Shown here: in pieces, positions 10,563 to 21,856 of the stretch
Position numbering within the stretch: position 1 is the first letter of the stretch
Layout: every line of letters starts with the position of its first letter
Assembly (NCBI GenBank): GCA_051453625.1
Contig: JBOZIK010000001.1
Span: 238,369,952 to 238,397,285, forward strand
Origin: Welwitschia mirabilis
Taxonomy: Eukaryota; Gnetophyta; Gnetopsida; Welwitschiales
DNA length: 27,334 nt
Reading direction: 5' to 3'
The notes under the pieces: model-generated
What the model was told of the DNA's origin: nothing
Databases searched by the model: none
The model's input: the letters and a program-made list of their open reading frames with translations, nothing else
Position numbers and translations under genes: made by a program

Positions 10563-11679
10563 ATCTATGATCTCAAATTTGAAATAAAGAGAAAAAAATA
10601 TGATTTTTCTACTTTCATATTATAATTTTATTTCAAGCATTCATGGGAATTATATTATTTTTCTATTAATCTAATGCGTCAATGATGCTCTTTCATGTGA
10701 TTTAAAATAAAATAATGAAAAAATAAATAAAGAAAAATATCCTTTTTACACATATTTGATTTTTATATTTGTTTTTTTACTTTAGTTAACTACATCATGT
10801 TATAAACACCTATTGGTAATAAAGCTTTAACAATTCAGTTATGGTACTCTTAATTGCATTAGAGCTATAAATGCGTGCTAGTAATGTAGCACTTACTTCG
10901 TTATTTATAACATGCTAATTCTATTAGAAGAATATAGAAGAAAACACCATATTAATAAATGTTCAATATAATCAAATTCTTAAAATGTCCCACTTATGAT
11001 TGTATAAGGAAATAACAAAAAGAAATTAAGATGGGCTTGAAATATCTCATTTAATGTGTTTGCTTTAATATTTATTACTCAAAATTCTTTTACTGATTTT
11101 TAAATTTCTTTGGTTTTCCTCATTAATAGTTTACTTTTCCTTGATAAATAATCCATTACAAATTAACAAAATTAAACCATAAGATATATTTTAATATCAT
11201 TTATTCAAAGCCTACATAGTTAAGCATTAATTTCCATTTTCTTTTTGCCTCACTTTCCCTTTAATTTTCTCCTTTCATCCCTTAAAACTCTTCATTACAT
11301 TCTATAAGAAAACCTGCCCTAAAAATACAACTATGTTTCTTTATGATTTAACTAAGCCATCAAAGTATATATAAAATTAATCTAAGCCATTAGTAAAGTT
11401 AGGTAATATAACAGGTGTAATTTCACCTCATTTTTTAACAATAAAACTACTTTTTCACATTGTACATTAGTTTCATATTACCTGTACTCTTATTTCTACC
11501 CCCTCACTTAAATGCACATGTTCCCATCCAACATAGCTAATATTGCCACCTTTCTTAACTGACATTGCTATTTACTTTTACAACTACTATTTTATATTTT
11601 ACGTCTAGCATTTTCTAAGAGTCATCTATCATTACATTCTATTAGTAAGTTTAATTTTAATCTAGAATGTTATTTTCTT

Positions 11680-11788
11680 TTTATTTTCCAATCATTTTTA
11701 TTTATAACTTTTTTACTCTTCACTCTTTTACTTCTCCTTTACTTTTTTCTCTTTTTATTTTTCTTTATTCTTGTCATTGTAGGCTACC
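11680..11788 (+). other. Pyrimidine-rich tract before an ATG
   Basis: About 100 bases are almost pure T and C and end in TTGTAGGCTACC, followed by ATG at 11789. It could be a retroelement leader, or it could imitate an intron 3' end. The A at -3 gives the ATG a reasonable plant start context. Confidence 0.35.
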
Positions 11789-12840
11789 ATGAGCAGAAGA
11801 TAAGGTACCTTTATTAAGAAGAGAACTTTCTCTTCCTTTCTTAATCTTTATGTACCTTTTTATTTAGCCAAAATTAAAGCTCAAAATTTTCATTTCTTAT
11901 TAAAGCATAAAGAAACCTATACTTTAGAAACAAGTCTTAGAATTCTATAAGAATTCCACTTTAGATAATAAAAATACTTATCTAATACATTCTTTAATTT
12001 TCTAAAGTTCTTTAATTGTAATGTTAAATGATATAAAAGCTATTTTTGGAGCAAAACACCATGGTATCTTATCATTTTATCTTACCAAATCCATTTGCTA
12101 TTATTATGGATATTTAAATTTTAAGTATACTCCTAATAGAGAGGGTGCATTACCTTGTAAGTATATTGATAAAAATTAATTATTCCTCTTTAGATTTATT
12201 ATCCATAACATTTTGACTACTTTCCATATATATGATTAGACTCATCTAGATAGGAAACCATTTAACATGTTTAAATGTTTATGTAAAACCATCCTTGATT
12301 ATGTAAGTTAGTAAAGCAATTTACCCCTTTCATGCCTTATTTTAGATTTTATTTATAATGCTTTATCTTACACCATTAATTGTGAAAATTAGTAGAGCCA
12401 ATACATAAAGGCCATTACTTCTAGCAAGATTACTAAAATTAAAAAGTTAAAAAATGAAGATATATACCAACGAAACTCCAACAAGCACAAGGAAAGTAAT
12501 CACAAGAATATACATCTTAAGAGAATGCACGTCCTTCCTCTCAAGTTAGTGCTTATTATATTCTCCACCTATCATAATAAGAAAGGATAAAGAATCCATT
12601 GACAAATCCTCTAATCCCCATTATTCTTTCCTTTTTCCTCCTCCTCCTTTTACTTCTCTTCCTTAACATTCTTCCTATACTTCTAGTAAGATGTTTTTTA
12701 GGTTAGTATCAAAATCTTAGAAATTAAGTATTGGAAAGCTATGAGGAAAAATAAAAAAAGATCTTAAAGAAACAAAAGGAAATATAGGGGAAAAAGTTAA
12801 AATGGATAAGAAAATTGAAAGAATTATTTGTCATAAAAGA
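11789..12840 (+). pseudogene. Probable plant-transposon ORF1-type protein relic
   Basis: From the ATG at 11789 the frame reads MSRR, stop, GTFIKKRTFSSFLNLYV and stays coding-like to about 12130 with several stops. In another frame, about 12190-12560, a continuous stretch includes HLDRKPFNMFKCLCKTIL and SNLPLSCLILDFIYNALSY. This resembles the C-terminal part of the 'putative plant transposon protein' domain, where an invariant-looking R/K-P-hydrophobic block precedes a leucine-rich helix pair. At about 12720-12830 a lysine-rich, probably coiled-coil tail follows (KIKKDLKETKGNIGEKVK). The total length of about 350 codons fits that family. The match is from general pattern and not from a strict motif, so it could be a different element protein. 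Confidence 0.42.
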
Positions 12841-13565
12841 TTCATTTGTTTGCATATTTCCCTTATTTTATTATGAATTTTTAGTTGTAAGAGCATGCAT
12901 TATAATTTTCTCTTTTGAAAAAATTCTAGATGCAATGGGTTTTCATCATATAATTCTATTTCAGTTTCATTTGTGAATTCTACCAATTTTTATCATCACT
13001 GTGTTTGTCTCAAAACTTAAATATTTATTGTGTTAACTATTAATATTGCACACAAAATATGAGACCTAATAGCTTTACTTCATCAACATTTTTACTAGTA
13101 TTTACTAACACTCCCATGCTTCTATGAGGTTTCACTCTCAGTTTCTACTAAAAGATCATTCATCCCATTTATAATATTTTTGGTTTTAATGTAATAGATA
13201 AATTATCTAGAAATTAACAATAACACACTTCTTAATTTATTTTCAATCATGATTTTATCAATTTCTTTTTTATTTATTACTTTTCATTTTCATTACCATT
13301 TTTCTTACCATTTTATCATTCATAGTAATCAACATCTAAAATTCATCAATTGATCATTACACCTAAGAGTTATTTTATTTTCATGCATTTTCTTTTTTTA
13401 TGTTTATCTATATATAGCATACATTGCACTTTTTAATTTTGAACTAGATACATGCATTGTCTTATTCTTATTTTTTCATTAATATACTAATCTTACAAAC
13501 TTTGAAGACAAAGCTTATTTTGTTGGAGGAACTAAATATTGCATTCAGTGGTCATAGTTAATGCT
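12841..13565. other. No recognisable gene; AT-rich
   Basis: I see nothing that I can assign in either strand of this stretch. Confidence 0.4.
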
Positions 13566-14071
13566 TATTATTATGATTAAATATAATTTAGCTTAAATTT
13601 GGCCCAAAAATTTAAAATTTTCATCATCGTTTTTTTATCATGCTTGAATGATTTTAGCTTGCAAATTTTACTATGTTATATAAGTTTGTCATACCTTTTA
13701 CTGAAAGACTAGTAATAAGATTGGTTGAAGGTGTGTTAACATGCAAATGTAACATTTATTTTAAGCAATCAAGAGTTATTTACCATGATGAATATATTAT
13801 TTTCATATTTTTATGTATTTATTATCATTAATTCTAATGAAATCCCAAATTACTAATATTTGGAATCCATACTATTATTTTCTAAGTTTTAATAGGCTAA
13901 GAAACCTTTATGCAAAAGATAGAATGTTGCATTTTTAGAGATTCAATGAAATTAATACATCCAACAATGGTTTTAGTTAGGTTACAAATCATATTTTGGT
14001 TCATTCTAAGATTATCTTTGGATGTTAAGCCAATAATCCTATCATTGACTAGATCTTAGGATGTTATATTT
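13566..14071. repeat. Gap overlap, left version (matches 14172-14677)
   Basis: About 506 bases recur after the N run with a few per cent differences, including small indels. A short frame around 13690-13760 (and 14279-14461 in the other version) reads as RLVEGVLTCK or RLVEDVLTCK, but no family is recognised. Confidence 0.88.
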
Positions 14072-14171
14072 NNNNNNNNNNNNNNNNNNNNNNNNNNNNN
14101 NNNNNNNNNNNNNNNNNNNNNNNNNNNNNNNNNNNNNNNNNNNNNNNNNNNNNNNNNNNNNNNNNNNNNNN
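14072..14171. other. Assembly gap, 100 N
   Basis: Placeholder-length N run with overlapping flanks (about 506 bases). Confidence 0.95.
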
Positions 14172-14677
14172 TATTATTATGATTAAATATAACTTAGCTT
14201 AAATTTGGCCCAAAAATTTAAAATTTTCATCATCATTTTTTTATCATGCTTGAATGATTTTAGCTTGCAAATTTTACTATGTTATACAAGTTTTTCATAC
14301 CATTTACTAAAATACTAGTAATAAGATTGGTTGAAGATGTGTTAACATGCAAAAGTAACATTTATTTAAGCAATAAAGAGTCATTTATCATGATCAATAT
14401 ATTATTTTCATATTTTTATGTATTTATTATGATTAATTCTAATGAAATCCCAAATTACTGATATTTGGAATCCACACTATTATTTTCTAAGTTTTAATAG
14501 GTTAAGAAACCTCTATGCAAAGATAAAATGTTGCATTTCTAGAGATTCAATGGAATTAATACATCTAACAATGGTTTGAGTTAGGTTACAAAGCATATTT
14601 TGGTTCTTACATTCTAAGATTATCTTTGGATGTTAAGCCAATTAATCCTATCATTGACTATATCTCAAGATGTTAGA
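14172..14677. repeat. Gap overlap, right version (matches 13566-14071)
   Basis: This begins flush with the N run. It contains the short open frame 14279-14461, which is stop-interrupted in the left version and is therefore unlikely to be a gene. Confidence 0.88.
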
Positions 14678-15344
14678 TTTTCATAAATTTAAAAATTCCT
14701 AATTCTAATCCTAGTTTTTAATGTACAAATGGGTATTTTTGCCTCACTTTACTCTTGTTTATCAATCACCATTATGACAGTAATGATTTTTTTATTTTTA
14801 TTAATAAAGCATACATCATGTATTATTTCTAAGATTTTCCATTGGAAATGAGATATTCCTTTAAGGCTAGCATGACATTATGAGATTTGGCTTGGTTCTT
14901 ATTATGATCTAGGTCTATTTTAATCATGCAATAAACATTGAAGTTTCTTCAATGAAATTTCTAAATTTTAGTTATACTTGTTCATCATACTTATTATACT
15001 TGATTAAGAGCATTTCTATATTTCCATTCTCTTAGAGTTAATATTAGTTCATATCTTACTTGCATTTCATGTTCTTGAGATTTAACTCATATTTTTCATG
15101 ATTTTAGATTTAATCATTAGAGCTAAGATGACATTCAGTTTCCACTATCAGTGATATGATGAATGAGGTTATGTCATCATGCTTAAGCTTCATTGGATGA
15201 ATAATATAATTCCTCTAAAATATTTATAAAATTAATCTACTTTTATTAAATATTTTAGTTATTATTATTATTATGTTCATGCATAACCTTAAGATTATGA
15301 CTTATATCTAAATCAGTTTATTACTTAATAATATACTTTTCATG
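14678..15344. other. No recognisable gene; AT-rich
   Basis: No coding frame or repeat was recognised. If the copia element to the right were complete, its pol would be expected here on the minus strand, but I found no protease, integrase or reverse transcriptase motif. Confidence 0.4.
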
Positions 15345-15557
15345 TTTTATAATTCATAATAAATTATCACTCTATAAAAATTATATATTTTATTTTATGC
15401 AAGGCTATATCATTTACACTACTTCATTTGTCCCTTAGAACAAATGACACTAGGGTTATACTTTAAATGAAAGTTCTAGTTTATTAATAAAAGTTGAGTT
15501 TTTCTTTACCTAGAGTTATATCCTAGGATAAACTCTCAAACTTTTAATATTTCAAGA
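15345..15557. repeat. Dispersed repeat, member 2
   Basis: This is homologous to 5175-5395 in the same orientation. It touches the end of the minus-strand open frame 15536-15781. It may be an insertion that cut the copia element, or it may be part of that element. Confidence 0.55.
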
Positions 15558-15964
15558 AATATAAAGCATAGAAATACTTTATCATGATAACTATCCTGGT
15601 AGATATCTTGAAGGAATTTAATATTTTTCTTATAAAATACAACCTTCATTGTCAAATTCTTGTTTACATGCTTTAGCTTGGTTGAGATGGTCTTTTTTTC
15701 CTCTTTAATTCTGGCTACATCTCTCTCGATATGGATGTTTTTATTAAGGAAGACCATAAAATTCTTAATAGGGGTCATCAAGAAGTCATCTTGATCTTCA
15801 TCCTTAATTACATATCTCTTTTTTATCTTCTCATCACATTTAATATTTAAAAATAGATCCTCCTTTTCATCATTGCTTGTTTCATTTCATGAATGATCTG
15901 AAACACTTTCTAATTCTAATTCATATGGGTTAGATTAAAAAAATCAAACCCATTATTTAACTTT
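15536..15964 (-). pseudogene. Ty1/copia, post-gag coiled region
   Basis: The minus-strand frame 15536-15781 is rich in Lys and Glu: it has a KNFMVFLNKN block, then RIKEEKKTISTKLKHVNKN, which looks like a coiled coil. To its right (15782-15964) the minus strand is acidic. In copia elements with a long gag, such as Sireviruses, an acidic and then coiled segment follows the zinc knuckle, and this order fits. The frame ends inside the dispersed repeat. No protease DSG motif is visible beyond it. Confidence 0.5.
15835..15964. repeat. Gap overlap, left version (matches 16065-16194)
   Basis: 130 bases starting CACATTTAATATTTAAAAAT recur directly after the N run with about five differences. Confidence 0.88.
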
Positions 15965-16064
15965 NNNNNNNNNNNNNNNNNNNNNNNNNNNNNNNNNNNN
16001 NNNNNNNNNNNNNNNNNNNNNNNNNNNNNNNNNNNNNNNNNNNNNNNNNNNNNNNNNNNNNNNN
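15965..16064. other. Assembly gap, 100 N
   Basis: Placeholder-length N run with flanks overlapping by 130 bases, inside the copia element. Confidence 0.95.
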
Positions 16065-17300
16065 CACATTTAATATTTAAAAATAAATCCTCCTTTTCAT
16101 CATCGCTTGCTTCATTTCATGAATGATCTAAAACACTTTCTAATTATAATTCATATGGGTTAGATTAAAAAAATAAAACCCATTATTTAACTTTGTTAAG
16201 AGAGCTACATTACTAGAAGTAAATTCAATTAGTGATAACCTATTATTATCTTAATCATGTTCTATATTTGAATCATTGTGACTATTCCAAGTGGCTACAT
16301 TAAATTTATTCTTCATGTTTCTTGATGTTATCCTTTTTTTTGTTGTTGGGCATTTGGCTATCATATGAATAACTCCTTGCATGGGTAGAAGTATGGACTT
16401 TTTTCTCTTCATTTTCCTTTGGATCTATAGGATAGTCCTCCATGATCTTCTTACTTCTTCACATTCTATCTATCAAAATCTTCTTAAACTTCTTGATGAA
16501 TAAAGCTAACTCTTCATCAATGTTAGAGATGAATTTAAAAGATGATGAACTAGAAGTATTATGAATACTTCTAGAAAAAGGTAATTGATCAATTTCTAAA
16601 TCCATGACTTTATTTTATTATCTTTATAAATATAACTTAGTTTAAAGGTGAGAATATTTCTTACTGATTCTTGTATCTTAATCGTCTTAAGATCCTTGAT
16701 ATCTTCAATCAATAGTATATTATTCTCATATGACTTGAAAATTAATCTTAATATCTTCTTAGATATTTTACTAGATATAAATGGTTTTCCTAATCCCCTT
16801 AGATCATTGACTATATTCATTAATTTTTTGTTGAAATTTTTGAATGTTTCATCTTCTTGCATCAAAATTTTCTCAAATTGGATCATTACAATTTATCTCT
16901 TGATCTTTTTATTTTAATTAATTCTTTTGTAAATCACATTCAAGAAATCTTAAGTTTCTTTGGTGGTGGAAAAACTTCTTACCTTTTTTTAGTCTCTTAG
17001 ATTAAGTCCACTATAAATTTAATTCATAGCCTTCTATTTACCATGGCTTAATTCTCATCTCCATTTTACCATTTACTCCTTTTTTAAATCATAAACAGGT
17101 TTATAAAATTTACTTCCTTGGCTATTCTTGAAGAATAAAATCCTTCTTTCATAATGATTTAGCAATTAAAACTCATGGTCTTAATATAGACTTGCTTTTT
17201 TAACTTTAAGAATCCATAATTATCACCATTAAAATAGGGAGGATGGTCTATAGTTAATCTTTCATTACAATTACCTATCAAATAGTTAAAATATATTAAA
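16065..17300 (-). pseudogene. Ty1/copia gag (UBN2 type), decayed
   Basis: Gag of a copia retrotransposon, read on the minus strand. Near 17216-17260 it starts with ERLTIDHPPYFNGDNYGF, then KLKKQVYIKTMSFNC, the usual PPxFxGxNYxxWKxxM opening. The best open frame, 16596-16886, is a clear UBN2 domain: QFEKILMQEDETFKNF, then IVNDLRGLGKPF, then KILR, then IEDIKDLKTI. Below it comes DEELALFIKKFKKIL (about 16480-16520), then a zinc-knuckle remnant ending IAKCP (16338-16380), then VATWNSHNDS (16270-16300), matching the VATWSDS block after the knuckle in Sirevirus-like gags. Stops and frame changes abound. The plus-strand frame 16648-16917 is its shadow. Confidence 0.87.
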
Positions 17301-17316
17301 AATACCTATACCAAAT

Positions 17317-17327
17317 ATTTTATATCA
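17317..17327 (-). other. Primer-binding site (Met-tRNA type) of the copia element, decayed
   Basis: On the plus strand, ATTTTATATCA is followed by AT and then TG. The intact form, the reverse complement of TGGTATCAGAGC, would be GCTCTGATACCA. The observed site differs by one lost base and by C-to-T or G-to-A changes only. The AT spacer and the TG LTR edge at 17330 are in the expected places, just upstream of gag. Confidence 0.6.
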
Positions 17328-17329
17328 AT

Positions 17330-18330
17330 TGTTAGGATTAGCTATCATCAAGGAAGACATTAATAGGATAGCTAAAGTAATTTTTAAAATTTAATTATTT
17401 AATAAACTTTAAACACATTGAAATTTATACTACAATGAAAGTATTTACAATTTTCAATCATCAAATAAGTAATAGAATAATATTAATAATAAGATAAATA
17501 ATTTATTAAAACTATTAAACTAAACAAATAATAAGCCTATTGTCTTTATTAAAAGTCCAATCTCCACAACTCTTCCATGGGATTTTTTAGCAGGATTAAC
17601 TTCACAATGAGGATCTTGTGGTAATTATTAATCTTAAATTAAGCCTAATTAATTAAACGTATAATAGTAAATAGTATGGAGACATTAGAAAAGTAAGAAA
17701 GAGATAGAGAGAGTAAAGCATGCTAGTATGTATGATTATAGAACCTTATTCATGCATGTAAACATTCCTAGTTGCTATGATAATTTTACTATTCACATTA
17801 AGTTTAAGCTAGATGTTTTAGACTATTATTACAAGGAATATAAATATTAGAAGATATAGAATAATTTTTTGGCCTTTTAATACTATAATATAGTGCCTAA
17901 TGACTACCTATAATTGTAGCCAAGTGCATGGAAGTTAACCTCTCATTGAGTGTTAATTAAATCCTTATTCGGTTGACCTTCTTCATAGTTGATCAACATA
18001 ATGATGAGATATTGTAGTCAATTACTTATAAATTTTAACAAATTTTGTGTAGAAAATTATTAATCCCTTAAGAGTATTGATCAACTATTAATTAATGAGA
18101 TTTATTTTTGATGTACCTTGACGTTAACCTCTAGGTAGGGGTTGATTAATTATTTATTAAATTTACCAAATTTCTTTCAAGTCTTTCATTATAGCTTAAC
18201 TTCCATAAATTCTTTAATCCTTATATTTGTAATTACCATTCTTTCTTTTTTAATCTTGTAATGTATCAAAGGTATTAGTACTTTATTAAGATATTGATTT
18301 TATCATCAATAGATAACTAGGAGATGAAAT
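17330..18330 (-). repeat. Copia 5' LTR, right limit unknown
   Basis: The LTR edge is the TG at 17330-17331 (the CA end when read on the minus strand), directly after the primer site. The other edge is not visible, so 18330 is only where the next distinct structure starts. No second copy of this LTR was seen in the window. It holds the palindrome GTTGATCAAC (17988-17997) and a near copy around 18076-18085, and two GTTAACCTCT blocks 189 bases apart. Confidence 0.45.
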
Positions 18331-18339
18331 AATTCTTTA

Positions 18340-19205
18340 ACTATGTTTAACTGTAGTTGATCTAATTTAACTTATTTTGATTTTATTTCAACTTATTCTA
18401 TGTAGTCTAATCTACTTTGGTCTATTTGACACCAATTTATCATGTTTGATCTAATTTGAGCTAGTTTAATATATTTTCATCAACTAGATATTTTTTAATA
18501 TTATTTAGTCTAATTTAACTAATTTAATCTTATTTAATCTTATTTAATCTAGTTTAATAATGTTTAAGTTGTTTAACTTCATTTGATTTAAGTTGATCTA
18601 TTTTTATCTTATTTTAACTTACTTCAAGTAATATCATCTAGTATGATTTATATGATATCATTTTACCATGTATAATATATTTTGATCTGGTTTAATTACA
18701 TTTGATTTAGTTAAATCTGTTTTGATTAACTTTTTCATCTAATTTGATTAATTAAACATCATTTAAACTTATTTAACTATATTTCACTTATGTTAACTTA
18801 ATTTTATTTATTTTAATTAATTAGATATGATTTAATCTTGTTTGATCAATTAGACATTATTTAATGTTATTTAATCAAATAGACATCATTCAATAACTTT
18901 TGATCTAGCTTGGACAATTTTGAACTATTTGATGTCATTTAGATTTACTCAACCTAGTCTAATGTAGTTTAATATATTTGTTATCATTTAATCTATCTTG
19001 ATTACATTTAATCAAGTTTGATTATTTCAATCTCATTTCAACTACTTAAACTATGCTTAATTTAGTTTGTTTAATTTAATATTATTTAACCACGTTTAAC
19101 CATATTTAACTAATCTAATATCATTACAACTTACTTAATCTAGTTTAACCAAACTGATATCATTATGCTTTAATGATTCTAATTAGTTTAATATTTTTTT
19201 AACTT
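18340..19205. repeat. Degenerate AT-rich array with about 10-bp period
   Basis: A run of about 860 bases is built from variants of TTTAATCTAG, TTTAACTTA and TTTGATCAATTAGACATCA. TTT recurs about every 10 bases, or every 19-20 where one unit has lost it. The three TATTTAATCT units at about 18527-18560 are perfect neighbours. A higher-order unit of about 29 bases, a 10-mer plus a 19-mer ending in ACATCA or ATATCA, is seen several times between 18740 and 19165. It carries no coding frame. Confidence 0.75.
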
Positions 19206-19876
19206 CCTTAAAATGAATAAATCTACATATGATCTAATACTAATTAATTAAATTACTAGATGAAGAACGTGAAAGAATCCTCTTAAAAATATAACAAGTG
19301 ATGAAGAAGAAAAATATACACATAGAAAATTTAGTAGAGTTTCCTCACAAGATCTAATGGTAAAAGTATTAAATTACTTTAGTGTAATGAATATGATAGT
19401 TTATATGATAATCTAGTTATCATTACATATCTAATTATTGCATTTTAATTTTTTTTAAAAAAGGTATTTATAAATTTCAACTATTTTAAAATATCATATT
19501 TTTCTTCTATAATACATGTAAGCATAACATTTAATTATTTAAATGTATAATTTATTTAATAAATTCTTCTCTACATCTATTAATTAAATAATTAAATTAC
19601 ATTTAAATCTTATTTAAATTAACTCTTTTCTCTTAGAGTTATGATGTTGACTTTATTATAAATGATTACTACATAGTTTTTTATTTAAAATAATTAATTT
19701 TAATTTGTTACTTTCTCCTTTTTTAAATTGTTTTAATCTTTTAAGGTATTTTATTATGTTTTTGAATTTCTTAAGATTTAAAAAGGGGAAAAATTTATTT
19801 AATAGTTAATTAATCTTAACCTTTTATAATAACATTTTTTGAAAATATAAGAGATACTTATAAGAAAAGAAGACTA
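19206..19876. other. No recognisable gene; very AT-rich
   Basis: Short A and T runs and ATTTAAAT-type repeats, with nothing that can be assigned. Confidence 0.45.
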
Positions 19877-20343
19877 TTTGAAAGTATGGATTGCATTGTT
19901 GACTTTGAAAGCTATGGTATTGAAATAAATAAAAAAATAAATATTATGAAAATATTATTATTGATTTAGTTAGTAAGATAACAAAAGAAAAATAATTAAC
20001 CACACCTAGAATTTCTAAGCCTTGGTTTTTCATAATAGATTATCTTCTTAACAAGTTTGTGAAGATGTTTTTAAAAATTATGCTAGCAGTTATTTTTACT
20101 AGAAGAATTCTACCTTCATCAAAATGAGTGGAGGAAATTTCACTGAGCTCATAAAGATATTCACAAGATTTTCATGCCGAATTTTATAAAGAATGTTATT
20201 TTGTTTTAGTTTAAATTCTAAAAACAAACTTAAGAGGTTATTAAAAATATTTCTTAATTTGTTCATGATGATTTTATTATTCTACATAATTAGTAGCATG
20301 CGTTTAACCCTAAATAAGTACAAAAATTATTCTTCTAATTTTA
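19877..20343 (+). pseudogene. Coding-like relic, block 1, family unknown
   Basis: The frame at 19877 gives FESMDCIVDFESYGIEINKK and then, after stops, a better stretch around 20105-20280 (HQNEWRKFH, stop, AHKDIHKIFMPNFIKNVI). The composition is protein-like but no domain is recognised. It is one base out of frame with block 2. It may be the N-terminal part of the same lost gene. Confidence 0.3.
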
Positions 20344-20408
20344 TTATAATTTTAAAGTTTTCCTAATTATAATTTATTTTTCTATTTTTGAGTTAGTTAG
20401 TACACTAG

Positions 20409-21493
20409 GAAGAATTCTTTGTATTAAAAAATGTATTTATTTTCTACTTTTTCAATTATAAGGATTTATGTGAAATTGGATCTAAGACAAGAACTTCATA
20501 CTTTAATAAAAATAAACTATATATGAAAAATAATAGATCAAAAGATACTTATCTTACTTTACCAAATTCTTGTTTTAGTATTATCAGTTCTCTTATTGTA
20601 TTCTTTTTCTTTTTCATTGTTTTTTAGTTACCTAAAGTTATCAATCAAGAAATCCATTAAATCTAAAGTAAAAGAAAAAATTTAAAAAAAATAGTAAAAT
20701 CATTGAAAAAGATCTAAGAGGAATCAATGAAGAATTATACTAATTTTATATTTCTAAAATATAAGGCAAATCTACAAGAAGGCTAATGGATAGAAGTCAA
20801 GCATTATATGAATAATAAATTCAAAGTTATAACATTTTCATCTAAACATACAAGTAAGTAATCTCTAAGAATTTTTAGGAAACATTTTATGGATTCTAAA
20901 TTTTAGCAAGAAAAATAAATCATCTCATTTTCCTCTATGTTAAAATGGAAGAACTGAGAAGTTGAGGAAAATTTATCTTATATAAAATGGAAGATTGTTG
21001 CTTCTAATTTTAAGTAAGAAAATTTATTTCATTTTTTAACGGATTATGAAGAGCTAATACTTTGGAAATTTTCCCGTCATAAAGTTTATGGTTTGAAATA
21101 TTTAGATATTGAACCCTCAAAGAAGAAAAACTATCTAATTTAATTCTTAAAAGATGAAGTTTTATTTCTTTAATAACTAAAAATTATAAAATTTTAGTTG
21201 ATTTTAGCTATTAAAAAGCTTTATTTCTATAGGAAGTTATTTTGATACTAATCATGAATAAAGAAGTGTGGAATCCTTATTTATGCTTTATAGATTTACT
21301 CTAATTACATAATGGATTTTTACTCTATCGTATGAGAGAGAAACATATATTGATCAACTTGTATATTTTAGGACTAACTTTTAGTGTTTATGTAGTGTAT
21401 GTCTCTTGTAATTCTTAAGAAAAGGATATGTTTTAAACTCAATTAAGAAATGATGTTCTTAATGCTACTTGAACTACTTGTGAGGATTAAAAT
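20409..21493 (+). pseudogene. Coding-like relic, block 2, family unknown
   Basis: One frame can be followed from 20409 to the gap. It is free of stops for 72 codons (20409-20624) and then shows about ten scattered stops to 21143, roughly half of what I would expect by chance at this base composition. Readable parts include RTSYFNKNKLYMKNN, FRKHFMDSKF and DYEELILWKFSRHKVYGLKY. After the overlap at the gap is removed, the same frame continues at 21594. I recognise no family. An LTR element gag-like protein or an endogenous pararetrovirus-like protein are options, but no diagnostic motif (zinc knuckle, protease, RT) was found. Confidence 0.45.
21465..21493. repeat. Gap overlap, left version (matches 21594-21622)
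   Basis: 29 bases recur directly after the N run with one difference. Confidence 0.8.
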
Positions 21494-21593
21494 NNNNNNN
21501 NNNNNNNNNNNNNNNNNNNNNNNNNNNNNNNNNNNNNNNNNNNNNNNNNNNNNNNNNNNNNNNNNNNNNNNNNNNNNNNNNNNNNNNNNNNNN
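21494..21593. other. Assembly gap, 100 N
   Basis: Placeholder-length N run. Removing the 29-base overlap keeps the reading frame of the relic open. Confidence 0.95.
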
Positions 21594-21854
21594 CTACTTG
21601 AACTACTTGTGGGGATTAAAATATGTCATAAAGTATTTTCAATAAAATTACAAGAGTGTCTTTCATGTTTTAAGAAAATGAACGGTCTGTTTGATTATCA
21701 TTTAGAACTAAACTCTAGTTATTATATTCTAATGTGGGAAAGGACAATAAGGATAGTCTATAGTTTACATGATCTAGACATAGATCTATTGTATAAATAT
21801 TTTTTATATAATATATATGATTTATCTTTATGCTTCTATAAATCTTTGTTTTGA
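21594..21854 (+). pseudogene. Coding-like relic, block 3, continues block 2
   Basis: 86 codons without a stop, in the same frame as block 2 once the gap overlap is removed; it ends at a TGA at 21852-21854. It includes CLSCFKKMNGLFDY and MWERTIRIVYSLHDLDIDLL. No family is recognised. The 134-codon frame that seems to start at 21450 is this block joined to block 2 across N's. Confidence 0.42.
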
Positions 21855-21856
21855 AT
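21785..21856. repeat. Gap overlap, left version (matches 21957-22028)
   Basis: 72 bases recur directly after the next N run with several differences. Confidence 0.85.

Larger units (their letters stand above)
9831..11679. other. No recognisable gene; AT-rich
   Basis: Apart from the gap and its overlapping flanks, I see no coding frame, RNA gene or clear repeat in this 1.8-kb stretch. It may hold decayed pol or LTR sequence of the gypsy element to its left. Confidence 0.4.

Noticed and set aside
11770-11795. Intron 3' splice site (pyrimidine tract plus TTGTAGG)
   Set aside because: No upstream exon or 5' splice partner can be seen, and T-rich tracts are common here; it was kept only as a leader feature.
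16648-16917. 89-codon plus-strand frame
   Set aside because: It is the antisense shadow of the copia UBN2 gag domain.
18340-19205. CRISPR-like array
   Set aside because: There is spaced repetition, but the units vary in length, there are no unique spacers, and the setting is a plant retroelement region.
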